From contig JANRIH010000044.1 in assembly GCA_033765145.1 (NCBI GenBank), positions 1 to 64,000 of the forward strand: a stretch of 64,000 nt of DNA. The letters are read 5' to 3'. Under the pieces are notes generated by a model. It was not told the DNA's origin, did no database searches, and saw only the letters and a list, made by a program, of their open reading frames with translations. Position 1 is the stretch's first letter. Each line of letters begins with the position of its first letter. The DNA is from JAGVSR01 sp033765145 (GTDB lineage Bacteria > Pseudomonadota > Alphaproteobacteria > Rhizobiales > Hyphomicrobiaceae). The translations under genes and the position numbers were made by a program. Shown in pieces: positions 1 to 9,453 of the stretch.

Positions 1-3000
1 AACGGCACCAACGGGAGCTGTCGGCGGCGAGGTGGCGGTGCCGGCAAAGCCTTGTCCGTCGGTGTAGGTGACATCAACCGAAAGTGTGACGTTGGTCGTC
101 GCGCTGCTACCGTCGGCGGCGGTCACGAGGTAGTCGGGTGAGTTCGTGCCGACGAGGACGGACGTGAGGGCGCCCGTCGTGAGATTCGTCGTTGTTCGGA
201 CCCACTGATACGCCGAGATTGTGCCGTCGCCATCCGGGTCGCCAGACACCGATGCCGTCAGCGTCTCGCCGGCTCGGAGCGGCGCGCCCGTTCCGGCGAT
301 GCTCGCAGTGCCGAGGCCGTCGTCGGCCGCAGCAACCGTGAGGGTCACAGTGGCGGGCTGACCATTTAGGCGTCCATCTCGGGCCGCGTAGGTGAAGCTG
401 TCTTCGCCTGCGAAGTTCGCGTCCGGCGTGTAGACGAAAGAACCGTTTGACAAGAGCTGCACCGTACCGTTCGCGGCGCCCGTGATAATAACCGCCGTCA
501 GCGGGTTGTTCTCCGGGTCGGTGTCGTTCTGCAGCACGCCGTTGGTGGCCGTGACGACGAGGGGGGTATCCTCCGACCCGGAGTAGGCGTCCGGATTTGT
601 GGTCGGCGCCTGATTGACGCGGAGAACGTTGACGACGAAGGCGTCAGTGACGGAGAGCGGTGTCCCGGGGCCGCGATCCGTAGCGGTCACTCGGATGTCG
701 ATTGCTCCGACGAAGGCCGCAGGGAGTGTCGTGCCGGGCGCCGTGAACACTGAGACGCTCGTCACGTTGCCGGCGGCGTCGGTCAGGACCGCGAAGCGCA
801 GACCGAGAGCTGCGGCACTGCCGTCGAGGGGCTGTCCGTTGGCGAGCGTCGCTGAGTAGATGAGCTGGTTCGGAGCGGTCTGGCCATCACCGAAGATCGT
901 TGTGACGGGGATCGAATAGGAGAACGAACCGCCCTGGCGGGCCTGTGTGTCAGGAATCCCGACGAGGGCCTGCTGTTGCACGATGAAGGGCGCGGTGTTG
1001 ACTGCGGCGGGCGTCGTCACTGGGTTTGTCGCGGCAGAGACGAGGGTCTCGGTATGGCCGAGGCCGTCGACGAACTGCACTTGGAGCCGCAAGGGCTTGC
1101 CTTCGTAGAACGCGACCGGGGTGAAGGTCGCCTCAGTCGCGCCCGCGATATTGATCCATGTCGCCTTCGCCGGGTCCTGGACCTGCCACTGATAGAAGAA
1201 GGGCGTCGCGATTCCGTCTGGATCGAAGATCGTGCTGACGTCGGAGGAAAGCGGCGAGCCTGTGTTCACGTCGACGCCGGGATTGCCGGGATTTGTGTCG
1301 CCGAGAATATCGACCACACCCTGGGCCGTGAAGTTGAGCGAGGGCTGGAACAGGTTCTCGACCGTGACGTCTGCGAACTGGAAGCGCTCGATGTTGTGCA
1401 GCGTATCGATGCCATCGATGCCGAGCACGCCCGTTGCGAGAAGATCGTGTGCGACGATGATGACGGGCGTCACGCCATCGGCCTCGAACAGGATGTTGCC
1501 GTCGGCGTCCGTCGCGAGCGAGATCGTATAGTTCGCAGCGATGTCGGTGAAGACAGCCGTGTCGATGTCGCCTGGCGTTCCATCATAGAGAATTTCGCGG
1601 ACGATCTGGCTGTTGGGTCCGATTTGGCCCTGGGCGTCGCGCGTCAACTCGACGTGGAGATAGGCATCACCGTCGATGATGTCGTTGCCGCCGTTGCCCT
1701 GGATGAAGTCGTTGCCATCGCCGCCGAACATGATGTTGCCGTTCGAGAAGGCGACGGGGCCGGGTGCGAAGTAGGTGTCGAGGCCGAAGATCAGATTGAC
1801 GTTGGTCAACTCGTTGAAGACGTCGACAACCGCGTTGTTTGTGCCTTGCAGGAAGTCGTCGAATGCTGATCCGCTGACGGCCTCGGTCTCGATGAAGCGG
1901 TCGCGGACTGCATCGCCGGCAGGTGCCAACGGGTTCGGTATGAATTCCTTCAAGTTCATATCGACGCTGACGCCGAAGTCCTCGCCCTCGAACGAGGCCC
2001 AGTCGAAGCCGAGGCGTCCCTCGAAGCGGTCAAAGCCGCCCTTGCCGAGCATGACGTCGTCGCCCGAAAAGCCCTGCATGCGGTCGCCGCCGGCGCCGCC
2101 GTCGAGTACGTCGTTGCCCGAGATCAACGGCACCTGGCCGGTCGGGGCGCCGTGATCGCCGACCAGAATATCGCCGCCGATGCCGCCATCGATCCAGTCG
2201 TCGCCCTCGTCGCCGACAAGCTCGTCATCGTCCTCGTCGCCGAAGATGATGTCGTTGCCTTCGCCGCCGTTGATGGCATCGATGCCGGCGCCGCCGTGCA
2301 TGAAGTCGTTGCCATCGCCGCCAAAAGCGATGTCGTCGCCAAGCCCGGCATCGACGATGTCGTTGCCGGCATCGGCATGAATGACATCGAGGCCCGCGCT
2401 GTCAGAGATCGTGTCGTTGCCTTCGCCGCCGAACAAGAGGTCGTCGCCATTGCCGCCGTCGATCCAGTCGTTGCCGCCATCTCCCCAGACTGTGTCGTCG
2501 TCCGCCTGTCCGGAGAGCAGGCGATCATCTCCTTCCGTGCCGCCGAGAACGATCGTATTGCCAAAGAAGTTGTCGTCGCCGATGAAGTGGACCGTGCCGT
2601 CGGCGAGCTTCTCGACGAGATAGGCGCCGGTGACGGGGTTCTTGAGCCAGGTTGCCGGATCGTCGGTGATGGAGCCGGCCTCGACCACGTACTCGGGCGT
2701 CAGGAAGACGCTCGCGGAGATGTGCTTCACGCCCGTATTGCGGATGATCATCTCGGCGAACGAGTTTGCCTCGATCTCGGTCCCCCAGTGCAGACCCTCG
2801 ATGCGCGGCAGGTAATAGAGCCGGTCGCCGTCCTGGAGATTTTCGAGCTGCGTCTCGAAGATGAAGTTGAACGTGGTGCCGAGGAGGCCGCCGTTGAGCG
2901 TCTGCTTTTCGGCGAGGCCGCCGATCCAGAGGTCGATGGCATCGACGCCGGTGATCGAGCCGGTGGTCCATGTGCCCTGTATGGCGAACGGACTCTGGGC

Positions 3001-5262
3001 GTTGTTCGCATAAGCTCCGAGGCTGTGCATGAAGTCGTAGGCGTCGGATAGCGCGGGATCGGCGGAATTGTGGTTCGCGGGATCAAGACCGGACTGGACG
3101 ATCGCCAAAGCAGCCGCTCGCTTGTCTGCGAGGGTCGTCGCCGCGAGAATCGACTGGTGGACGCCGTAGGCGGCGACGAAGTTGATGAGCGAGGCGGGGT
3201 GCTTCAGGAACTGGCCGAATTCGTCCCAGCTCGCGTAAGCCTTGAGCGACGTGTCGCCCGTCTGGGCGAAGAGTTCGTTGCGGAGGATGTTCAACGTCGG
3301 GACGCCGGTGTCGCGGCCGCGGGCGATGTTGAGCGTCGCGAGATCGAGGGGCAGGCCCAAGAGGTTGTTTCGCAGCGCGCCTGTGACGAACTCGTCGATT
3401 TCGTTGCCGATCTGGCTCGTCGTGCCTAGGATGAGCTGGCTCGCGGCATCCGCACCCTGTTCGAGATAGGCGAGCGGATTCAGGAAGGCTTCGATGAGAC
3501 CCATCTGTGCGCCATCAACGGCCACATTGGAGTTCGTTCCGTCCGCGTTCGGGAGGAAGCGAGGCAGAGATTCGTCGAGCATCGAGTGGCCGAAACGGTA
3601 GACCGCGTGGGCGAACTCGGCGGTGATCGCGGGATCGAGGTGGATGTCGACGTTGCCGAACAGGTGGATCGCGGGTGCGATCTTGCGCGCGAATTCCTCG
3701 AAGACCAGATGCTGATATTGCGTTTCAGTACCGAACTTCGCGGCCTGGAACAGTCTCTCGCCGTTCCATTCGTTAGCCTGGATTCCGTCGGCGAGGTTCG
3801 TGCCGGGCAGGACCCAGTTGGTGGCGAACGAGGTGTCGCCCTTCGCGAGTTCACCGAGGACAATGGTTTTCACATGTTCGACGAGGCGATTGTGCTCGGA
3901 ATGGAAGACTTCGTGGACCGCTGTCAGGCCGATGTTCTCGTTCGCGCGTCCGTCGCCGGCCATGTAGTGCGCGTCGAGCAGTTCGTCGTCGTATGTACCG
4001 GCCGGTTGGGCCAGGAAGCCGCCGGCTCCGTCGGATACGGGTCCTGCGACGTCGTCGAGATCGGCCGTCAGACCTGGATTGGGCGCTGCCGTGTGGGCGA
4101 TGTCGTTCAAGAAAGCGTGGCCGGTGCGAACCAGGACAGCCGCGGGATCGGCCGGGTCGGGTTGGGTGAGATCGAGGCCGCCTGCCGTGCCTTCGACGAG
4201 CGATGTCGTGCCATCCGCGTGTTTGACGACGACCTGAACGAAGCCGTTCGGACCGGCGATGAAGTTGCCGAAGGCGTCGGTTGCGAGAAGCGGCACGTCG
4301 CCGACGTCGGCGTCGGTCAGCGTGATGCCGAGTTTCAGGGCATTGGCTTTGACGTCGGCCCATGTCGCCATGCCGCCGACGCTGCCGTCGAGACGGTGAC
4401 CGTCGAGCAGCGCACCCGACGAATGGATCCGGCCATCGGCGCCGAGGACGTAATCGCGCAGGAAGACCTGGTGTGAGGGATGGGACGTGTAGGTCTGGTT
4501 CTGATCGACGAACGGCGTGACGGTGTTCGTCCCTTCGTGAACGTCATCCGGCGTGCCGAGGAGGCCGTCGGGACCGGGGAGGTTGGTTGCGCGCGTCAGC
4601 ACCATGAAGTTCGTCGGGCTTCCGGGAACGTAGAGCGGATCGTCGGGGAGCAAGGGAACGAAGACCGTGCCGCTGCCGCCCTTCGTCACGAGATCGAGGC
4701 CGTGATCGAAGAACTGGCCGAAAAGCGTCATCCAGGTGTTGAACGGAGCGGAGAGGCCGGCGTCGGGTGTGATGTTGCCGATGAAGAGATCGGTGCCGTC
4801 GGCATAGGTTCCGTTCGCGGTGTCGAGTGCGGGAAGGGTCGGCTGGGCCGTGTACCCGTCGCCGAGCTGGGCCGCGAAATCGATTGCGGCCTGGAGAGCG
4901 GCGGGGTTGTTTGCGCTCTGGTCGGAGATCAGATTGCTGATGACGCGCGGGGCCGTGTCGACGACGATCCCGCTCGTCTGCTGGTAGGAGGTCGTCATCG
5001 TGTCGCCGGCCGTGCCGGGATTGGGATCGAAGATCGTTCCGTCGATGTTGACCGTGACGGTCTGGAACGTGGCGTCCCCGACGCGGAGAAACGGCTGATC
5101 TGCCGCGCCATAGTCCGATTGGCCCGGCACGGCGCTGTTGTTTGTGCCCATGACCTCGCGGAGGCCGTAGGTCAGGTGAGGATTGACGGGTGGCTGCCCC
5201 GCTTCCGCCTGGAGTATCTGATTGAGGATGAAGTCCAGGTCGGTGCGATTGAAGGACGCCAT
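1..5262 (-). CDS. Giant secreted animal-type haem peroxidase with RTX and Ig/cadherin-like repeats (MopA-like), 3' end outside window
   Basis: The frame is open from ATG at 5262 (GGGAGGAG ribosome site upstream) to the left edge, giving 1754 residues without a stop. Residues about 150-900 form an animal haem peroxidase domain. Seen are the distal motif GQFFDH (Gln183, Asp186, His187), a TPFVDQN calcium loop, the catalytic Arg439 and haem-linking Glu442 in GDGRANE, and the proximal His559 in VYRFGHS. About ten RTX nonapeptides (GGxGNDxI type) follow near residues 910-1050, then further GGDGNDFIQGN repeats near 1170. Ig-like and cadherin/VCBS-like repeats (NQAPTTNPDAYSG) come after that. RTX repeats without an N-terminal signal peptide imply type I secretion and calcium-dependent folding outside the cell. 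The layout matches bacterial Mn(II)-oxidising MopA peroxidases, but the substrate is not shown by sequence. A two-component system lies divergently upstream. Confidence 0.9.
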   Translation of the reverse strand, partial: MASFNRTDLDFILNQILQAEAGQPPVNPHLTYGLREVMGTNNSAVPGQSDYGAADQPFLRVGDATFQTVTVNIDGTIFDPNPGTAGDTMTTSYQQTSGIVVDTAPRVISNLISDQSANNPAALQAAIDFAAQLGDGYTAQPTLPALDTANGTYADGTDLFIGNITPDAGLSAPFNTWMTLFGQFFDHGLDLVTKGGSGTVFVPLLPDDPLYVPGSPTNFMVLTRATNLPGPDGLLGTPDDVHEGTNTVTPFVDQNQTYTSHPSHQVFLRDYVLGADGRIHSSGALLDGHRLDGSVGGMATWADVKANALKLGITLTDADVGDVPLLATDAFGNFIAGPNGFVQVVVKHADGTTSLVEGTAGGLDLTQPDPADPAAVLVRTGHAFLNDIAHTAAPNPGLTADLDDVAGPVSDGAGGFLAQPAGTYDDELLDAHYMAGDGRANENIGLTAVHEVFHSEHNRLVEHVKTIVLGELAKGDTSFATNWVLPGTNLADGIQANEWNGERLFQAAKFGTETQYQHLVFEEFARKIAPAIHLFGNVDIHLDPAITAEFAHAVYRFGHSMLDESLPRFLPNADGTNSNVAVDGAQMGLIEAFLNPLAYLEQGADAASQLILGTTSQIGNEIDEFVTGALRNNLLGLPLDLATLNIARGRDTGVPTLNILRNELFAQTGDTSLKAYASWDEFGQFLKHPASLINFVAAYGVHQSILAATTLADKRAAALAIVQSGLDPANHNSADPALSDAYDFMHSLGAYANNAQSPFAIQGTWTTGSITGVDAIDLWIGGLAEKQTLNGGLLGTTFNFIFETQLENLQDGDRLYYLPRIEGLHWGTEIEANSFAEMIIRNTGVKHISASVFLTPEYVVEAGSITDDPATWLKNPVTGAYLVEKLADGTVHFIGDDNFFGNTIVLGGTEGDDRLLSGQADDDTVWGDGGNDWIDGGNGDDLLFGGEGNDTISDSAGLDVIHADAGNDIVDAGLGDDIAFGGDGNDFMHGGAGIDAINGGEGNDIIFGDEDDDELVGDEGDDWIDGGIGGDILVGDHGAPTGQVPLISGNDVLDGGAGGDRMQGFSGDDVMLGKGGFDRFEGRLGFDWASFEGEDFGVSVDMNLKEFIPNPLAPAGDAVRDRFIETEAVSGSAFDDFLQGTNNAVVDVFNELTNVNLIFGLDTYFAPGPVAFSNGNIMFGGDGNDFIQGNGGNDIIDGDAYLHVELTRDAQGQIGPNSQIVREILYDGTPGDIDTAVFTDIAANYTISLATDADGNILFEADGVTPVIIVAHDLLATGVLGIDGIDTLHNIERFQFADVTVENLFQPSLNFTAQGVVDILGDTNPGNPGVDVNTGSPLSSDVSTIFDPDGIATPFFYQWQVQDPAKATWINIAGATEATFTPVAFYEGKPLRLQVQFVDGLGHTETLVSAATNPVTTPAAVNTAPFIVQQQALVGIPDTQARQGGSFSYSIPVTTIFGDGQTAPNQLIYSATLANGQPLDGSAAALGLRFAVLTDAAGNVTSVSVFTAPGTTLPAAFVGAIDIRVTATDRGPGTPLSVTDAFVVNVLRVNQAPTTNPDAYSGSEDTPLVVTATNGVLQNDTDPENNPLTAVIITGAANGTVQLLSNGSFVYTPDANFAGEDSFTYAARDGRLNGQPATVTLTVAAADDGLGTASIAGTGAPLRAGETLTASVSGDPDGDGTISAYQWVRTTTNLTTGALTSVLVGTNSPDYLVTAADGSSATTNVTLSVDVTYTDGQGFAGTATSPPTAPVGAV

Positions 5263-5624
5263 TATTGCTTACTCCTCCCGTGACGGGACACTGGCGCGCT
5301 TGGCAAAATGCGGAGCGCGGTATCACACGGGAGGGTGCAGGAAGGCGGCAGTCGGCGGCAGAGACCTTGTGATAGGGACGGGGCAGGTCTCGACGATCCG
5401 CAAGAGAACCCGACTTAGGTACCAGCCTTAAGTACCCGGTCGGTCCGCCTTTCGTCCGTTGGACGGGGATCGAGGCACGCCTAAAACTGCCATCCGAGCA
5501 GCGCGTCGGACACCGGTCTCTAATCCGCTGACCTTGGTCGGTCTGGCTGGAATTCCAGGGGCGTCAACGGCTCGTTGGCACGGATCGTGATACGCTTCGG
5601 GCGATTTGGCACGCGGGTCGCACC
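5263..5624. other. Intergenic region between peroxidase gene and two-component system
   Basis: These 362 bases separate the divergent peroxidase and histidine kinase genes, so both promoters must lie here. No convincing gene is visible. The only structure noted is a pair of near-identical ten-base direct repeats listed separately. Confidence 0.6.
5414..5436. repeat. Tandem CTTARGTACC direct repeats, possible regulator site
   Basis: CTTAGGTACC (5414-5423) and CTTAAGTACC (5427-5436) differ at one position and start 13 bases apart. The second half also forms a GGTAC/GTACC inverted pair with the first. The position between two divergent genes fits an operator, possibly for the adjacent NarL-type regulator, but that is inference. 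Confidence 0.3.
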
Positions 5625-7046
5625 ATGACACTGCCCGGCTTCCAGACGGTCCGAGACATCTGGCTGAAACTGTCGCTCTTCTGGCAGTTCATCGCTGCGA
5701 CGGCGCTGGTTGTCGCCGTCATCATGCTGATGATCGGTCTTTGGGTCGAGAACGAGATCGAAAGCCGGATCGTCTCGACGGCGGGCGCCGCGGCCGTGCT
5801 CTATACGGACAGCATCATCAAGCCTCACGTCCAGGAACTTGCAACGGCCGACGCGCTTTCTGATGAGCACCGGGCGCAGCTCGACGCCGTTCTCGCGCCG
5901 CTGCTGGCAGACGGGACGTTCCGGGCGTTCAAGATCTGGAAAGGCGACGCGGTCGTCTACAGCAGCGATCCAGCCATCGTCGGTCAGCGCTTCGCGCCGA
6001 CACCCAAGCGTGCTTCGGCTTGGGACGGGCACGTTTCGTTCGAATATGGGAACCACAACGACAGTTCGGACGCCGATGTAGCCGGCCGGGGCAATCTCCT
6101 CGAAATCTATGCACCGGTCCGCGATACGGCGACAGGGCGCGTGATCGCGCTTGCGGAAACGTACGAAGAGACGCCCACGCTCGACGAGCGACTTGATGCG
6201 GAGACGGGGGAAGGATGGCTCGTCATTGTTGCCGCGGCGCTCGGCCTCCTTGGGCTCCAGGGTGCCATCGTGCATCGGGGCAGCCAGACGATCGATCGAC
6301 ATCGCGAAGCGCTGCATCAGAAGATCTCCGCGCTGTCTGACATGCTGGCCGAGAACGAGGAGTTGAGGGCGCGGGCCTACAAAGCCAACCAGCGTACGGC
6401 TGAGATCAACGAGGGTTTCCTCCGCAAGATCGGCGCCGAGCTGCACGACGGCCCGGTGCAGCTCCTTGGAATGGCGCTGATGCGGCTCGATGTCGTTCGC
6501 AAGGTTCTGGCACTCGGGAAGACGGGATGGGACGCCGAGACCGACGAAGATTTCACGCTCATTCGCGAGGCGGTGAATGATTCGCTCGATGAGATCCGGA
6601 ACGTTTCGGTCGGCCTTGCGCCACCGGAGATCGAGCGGCTGCAGGCTGGCGCGACGCTCGAACTGGCGGCGCAGAGGCACATGCGGCGGACGAAGAAACC
6701 CGTCGATCTTGCGATCGGGCCGTTGCCGCCCGATATCCCCTATGCTGTCAAATCCTGTCTCTACCGTCTTGCGCAGGAAGGGCTCAACAACGCCTTCCGT
6801 CACGCGAGCGGGACAGGACAGGTCCTGAGTGCCGTCGTCGCGAATGACGTTCTTGAAGTCACGGTCTCGGATCGCGGGCCCGGCTTCGAAGCCAGCGATG
6901 GGGCGAACTTCGGGCAGGGACTATCCGGCCTCAAGGAGCGCGTCGAGGCGCTCGGCGGGGAGTTCGTCATGACATCTGCCGCCGGGAGGGGGACGCGATT
7001 GAGCGCCCGTTTCGACCTCAAGGAGAAAGTTCGCAGCCATGCCTGA
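5625..7046 (+). CDS. NarL/DesK-type sensor histidine kinase
   Basis: A 473-residue membrane sensor kinase. Transmembrane segments lie near residues 18-41 and 195-213 and bracket a roughly 150-residue extracytoplasmic sensor region with no recognised domain. A short coiled coil then leads to a HisKA_3 dimerisation domain with phospho-acceptor His274 in ELHDGPVQLL, and a C-terminal HATPase (N-box EGLNNAFRHA, then DRGPGF). The gene overlaps the following regulator by 8 bases, so the two form one two-component system. It is divergent from the giant peroxidase gene. The signal is unknown; an envelope or redox/metal cue would fit the neighbourhood but is only inferred. Confidence 0.9.
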   Translation: MTLPGFQTVRDIWLKLSLFWQFIAATALVVAVIMLMIGLWVENEIESRIVSTAGAAAVLYTDSIIKPHVQELATADALSDEHRAQLDAVLAPLLADGTFRAFKIWKGDAVVYSSDPAIVGQRFAPTPKRASAWDGHVSFEYGNHNDSSDADVAGRGNLLEIYAPVRDTATGRVIALAETYEETPTLDERLDAETGEGWLVIVAAALGLLGLQGAIVHRGSQTIDRHREALHQKISALSDMLAENEELRARAYKANQRTAEINEGFLRKIGAELHDGPVQLLGMALMRLDVVRKVLALGKTGWDAETDEDFTLIREAVNDSLDEIRNVSVGLAPPEIERLQAGATLELAAQRHMRRTKKPVDLAIGPLPPDIPYAVKSCLYRLAQEGLNNAFRHASGTGQVLSAVVANDVLEVTVSDRGPGFEASDGANFGQGLSGLKERVEALGGEFVMTSAAGRGTRLSARFDLKEKVRSHA

Positions 7047-7695
7047 TTCGTCGATCCGCATCGCGGCCGTGGACGATCATCCGCTGTTCCTGGACGGATT
7101 GCGACGCGCGCTTCGACTTGTCGAGGACTTCGAGCTTATCGGCGAAGGCGGCTCGGCGATGGATGCGCAGAAGCTCTGTGCCGAAAAGGCGCCCGACGTG
7201 CTCTTGCTCGACATAGGCATCCCGGGCGGTGGCCTCGAAGCGGCGAAAGCGATCGGAAAAAAATCGCCAGGCACGAAGATCATCATTCTGACCGGGTCGG
7301 ACGACGATGATCTCGTCGGGGCCAGTATCGCGGCCGGCGTGCGCGGCTTCCTGCAAAAGGGCAGCGACATCGAGGAGATCTTCCATTCGATCCGCATCGT
7401 CCAGGGTGGGGAACCCTACATCGCGCATTCGGTCGCGACGCGGCTTCTGATCCAGCGTCTCAGAGCCGATCTCGAAGGCGAGAGCCGGAGCAAGGCGAAG
7501 CAAGTTCTGGGCGCGCGCGAATGCCAGGTCCTCGACTACGCAGCAGACGGCCTCACGAACAAGGAAATCGCCGACAAGCTCGGCCTGACGGTCAGGACCG
7601 TCAAGAACTACATGTCGCGCGTTCTCTCGAAGTTGCAGGCCCCGAACAGGCTCGCGGCCATCGCGTCCTATCGTGAGGACGAGGACGGCGAGTGA
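7039..7695 (+). CDS. NarL/FixJ-family response regulator
   Basis: A 218-residue regulator with an N-terminal receiver domain and a C-terminal LuxR-type helix-turn-helix. The acidic pair is in VDDHPLF, the phospho-acceptor is Asp58 in LLLDIGIP, and the conserved Lys is in LQKGSD. The DNA-binding part begins near residue 155 (LGARECQVLDYAADGLTNKE). It is the cognate partner of the preceding kinase: its ATG lies inside the end of that gene, with AGGAG upstream. Candidate targets are the divergent peroxidase gene and its own operon. Target sites are not proven. Confidence 0.92.
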   Translation: MPDSSIRIAAVDDHPLFLDGLRRALRLVEDFELIGEGGSAMDAQKLCAEKAPDVLLLDIGIPGGGLEAAKAIGKKSPGTKIIILTGSDDDDLVGASIAAGVRGFLQKGSDIEEIFHSIRIVQGGEPYIAHSVATRLLIQRLRADLEGESRSKAKQVLGARECQVLDYAADGLTNKEIADKLGLTVRTVKNYMSRVLSKLQAPNRLAAIASYREDEDGE

Positions 7696-7758
7696 CGCGC
7701 TTTAGGTTTCCGCCGCGCGAAATTCGAGGCGGCATGGATTGCGCGTCGGTCGCGGAAG

Positions 7759-8160
7759 TCAGGTCAATTCTCGCTTGGTCGCGGCGGTAATGGATCGAAT
7801 TTCCGCGACGACGACCGGCCAGTCGACCGGCTTGGAATGCATGGCGGAGACGCCCAGACTTTCGGCCCGCTCGCGTGTTGCGGCATCGCTTTTCGACGAG
7901 ACGACGATGATCGGCAGCTGCATGAAGCGGTTGTCGCTTCTCAGATGCGCAATGAGGCGAAGGCCGTCGACGCGCGGCATGACGAGATCGACGACGCAGA
8001 GATCGACGGGATGGCGATCAAGCAGTTCGAGCGCATCGGCGCCGTCGAACGAGATGCTGGTGATGTATCCTTCCGCCTTCAAGATCGATTGAGCGACGGA
8101 CGTGAAAATCGGATCGTCATCGATGATCAGAATGCGCTGGGCATTGTCAGGAATGGGCAT
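7759..8160 (-). CDS. CheY-like single-domain response regulator
   Basis: A 133-residue stand-alone receiver. Acidic residues are Asp14-Asp16 (IIDDDP), the phospho-acceptor is Asp58 (CVVDLVMP), the switch Ser is Ser88 and the conserved Lys is Lys110 (SKPVDW). There is no output domain, so it must act by protein contact or as a phosphorelay intermediate. It starts 6 bases after the TadG-like gene with an AGGTGA ribosome site overlapping that gene's end, so the two are co-transcribed. The large hybrid kinase at 9654-12479 is divergent from this pair and could be its donor (inference). Confidence 0.9.
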   Translation of the reverse strand: MPIPDNAQRILIIDDDPIFTSVAQSILKAEGYITSISFDGADALELLDRHPVDLCVVDLVMPRVDGLRLIAHLRSDNRFMQLPIIVVSSKSDAATRERAESLGVSAMHSKPVDWPVVVAEIRSITAATKRELT

Positions 8161-8166
8161 CGGTGG

Positions 8167-9453
8167 TCACCTCGCGAGGCGCGCCGGCTGGCCCGTGCCC
8201 TTGATTCCGTCGGGCACGGGGACATCGGTTTCGCTGTAGTTGGTGTTGAGGACGAGATGCGGGCCTCCGTAGAGGCGCATCGTGTCCGCGACGATGGCAG
8301 TGTATGCGGACTGATCCGCGATCGGGCTCGTGGCGTCGATGCGTAGCTCGCCTTGCGGAATATAGATCGTTCCGATCAAGCGCCGTGCATCGTCACTCTC
8401 AATTTTGTAACTCAACGAGTCGTCCTGATTGCGGCCGGCGAAGACGAGGAGGCCTGCCAGGGGCCCGGTCTGAGGGGCCGCGAGATCGATGTGCGAATCC
8501 TGTTCGAACTCGAAGTAGGCATCGTCTCCCGAGAAATAAAGTCCGACGCCCTCGCCGACAAGGGAGCCGCCGTCGCGGACGCGGAGCGGATTGTCCTTGA
8601 TGACGAAGACCCCGTCGCCGTCACCGCGCAAGGTGACTTTGGCGCCGTTCATGATGTCGAGCCCGCAGTAGGTTCCAGGATCGAGCGTCATATCCTGATC
8701 GATGACCGAGGGTATTGTCGGGTCGCAATCCTCGACGTCGGGTTCGACGCGGGCCGAGAGCGGGTCCTCGAAGGTCGGGCAATCGGTCAGCGGGGCGGGA
8801 TCGAAGTTATTGCCGTCGCGCTGGGCGCCGCCCGCGGAACATATGAACGTCGCGGCGAGTTTCGCGCTGTTCTTCGACTTTATTCCGTTCTTGGATGTGG
8901 AGTTCGAGTAGACCGCGCAATTCTCGCCGGTGACGCGTGCATTCTGCTCGAGCGAGATCGTGCCGTTTTCATCGTCGTTGAGACCCAAAACGCAGATGTT
9001 GGGCTGTCCGACGATGCGGGCGACGGAGCGGGCTTCTACCGTATCGGCCTGTAGGCCGAAGTCCATGCCGAACATCGGCTCGAACGGCATCGTGACGACG
9101 ACATCGACCTCGAGAGGGTCGTCGCGAACTTCGGTCTTGATCTGCGGCTCCTGGCCGTGGCTCACGCGGTCGCGGCCCGAGACCTCGTTCTTCGCGATCG
9201 ATTTTGCGACTTCGTAGAGACTGTGGCGCTTCGAGTCGGTGAGGCTGACTTCCTTGGCCGCGGCGAGTGAGGCCGCGTCCGCCGCGCTCTGGACGGCCGT
9301 GCGCGCGCTGACATAGCGCGTGTAGTCGACGATGTTCCCGATCAGCAGAAGCAACACGGGCGCGACAACCGCGAACTTGATCGCGATCGTTCCGGCGCGC
9401 GCGTGCAGGACCCGATCGGCCCACGTTCCAGCATTGACGGGTATGCGACGCAT
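8167..9453 (-). CDS. TadG-like Flp pilus-assembly/secreted membrane-anchored protein
   Basis: 428 residues from ATG 9453, chosen because AGGTGG lies 8 bases upstream; longer open frame further upstream lacks such a site. The N-terminus has the TadE/TadG signature: a basic stretch, a hydrophobic segment near residues 21-41 (FAVVAPVLLLLIGNIVDYTR), then TAVQSAADAASLAAAKE. The rest is predicted beta-rich and extracytoplasmic with several cysteines, as in rhizobial TadG-related proteins. No other tad/cpa gene is in the window, so it is an orphan. It is co-oriented with the CheY-like gene 6 bases downstream. Confidence 0.75.
   Translation of the reverse strand: MRRIPVNAGTWADRVLHARAGTIAIKFAVVAPVLLLLIGNIVDYTRYVSARTAVQSAADAASLAAAKEVSLTDSKRHSLYEVAKSIAKNEVSGRDRVSHGQEPQIKTEVRDDPLEVDVVVTMPFEPMFGMDFGLQADTVEARSVARIVGQPNICVLGLNDDENGTISLEQNARVTGENCAVYSNSTSKNGIKSKNSAKLAATFICSAGGAQRDGNNFDPAPLTDCPTFEDPLSARVEPDVEDCDPTIPSVIDQDMTLDPGTYCGLDIMNGAKVTLRGDGDGVFVIKDNPLRVRDGGSLVGEGVGLYFSGDDAYFEFEQDSHIDLAAPQTGPLAGLLVFAGRNQDDSLSYKIESDDARRLIGTIYIPQGELRIDATSPIADQSAYTAIVADTMRLYGGPHLVLNTNYSETDVPVPDGIKGTGQPARLAR

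Noticed and set aside
976..1869. A 297-codon plus-strand frame inside the peroxidase gene, and similar frames at 2152-3051 and 3586-4476
   Set aside because: All are antisense shadows of the peroxidase/RTX coding sequence. The minus strand encodes a recognisable uninterrupted protein.
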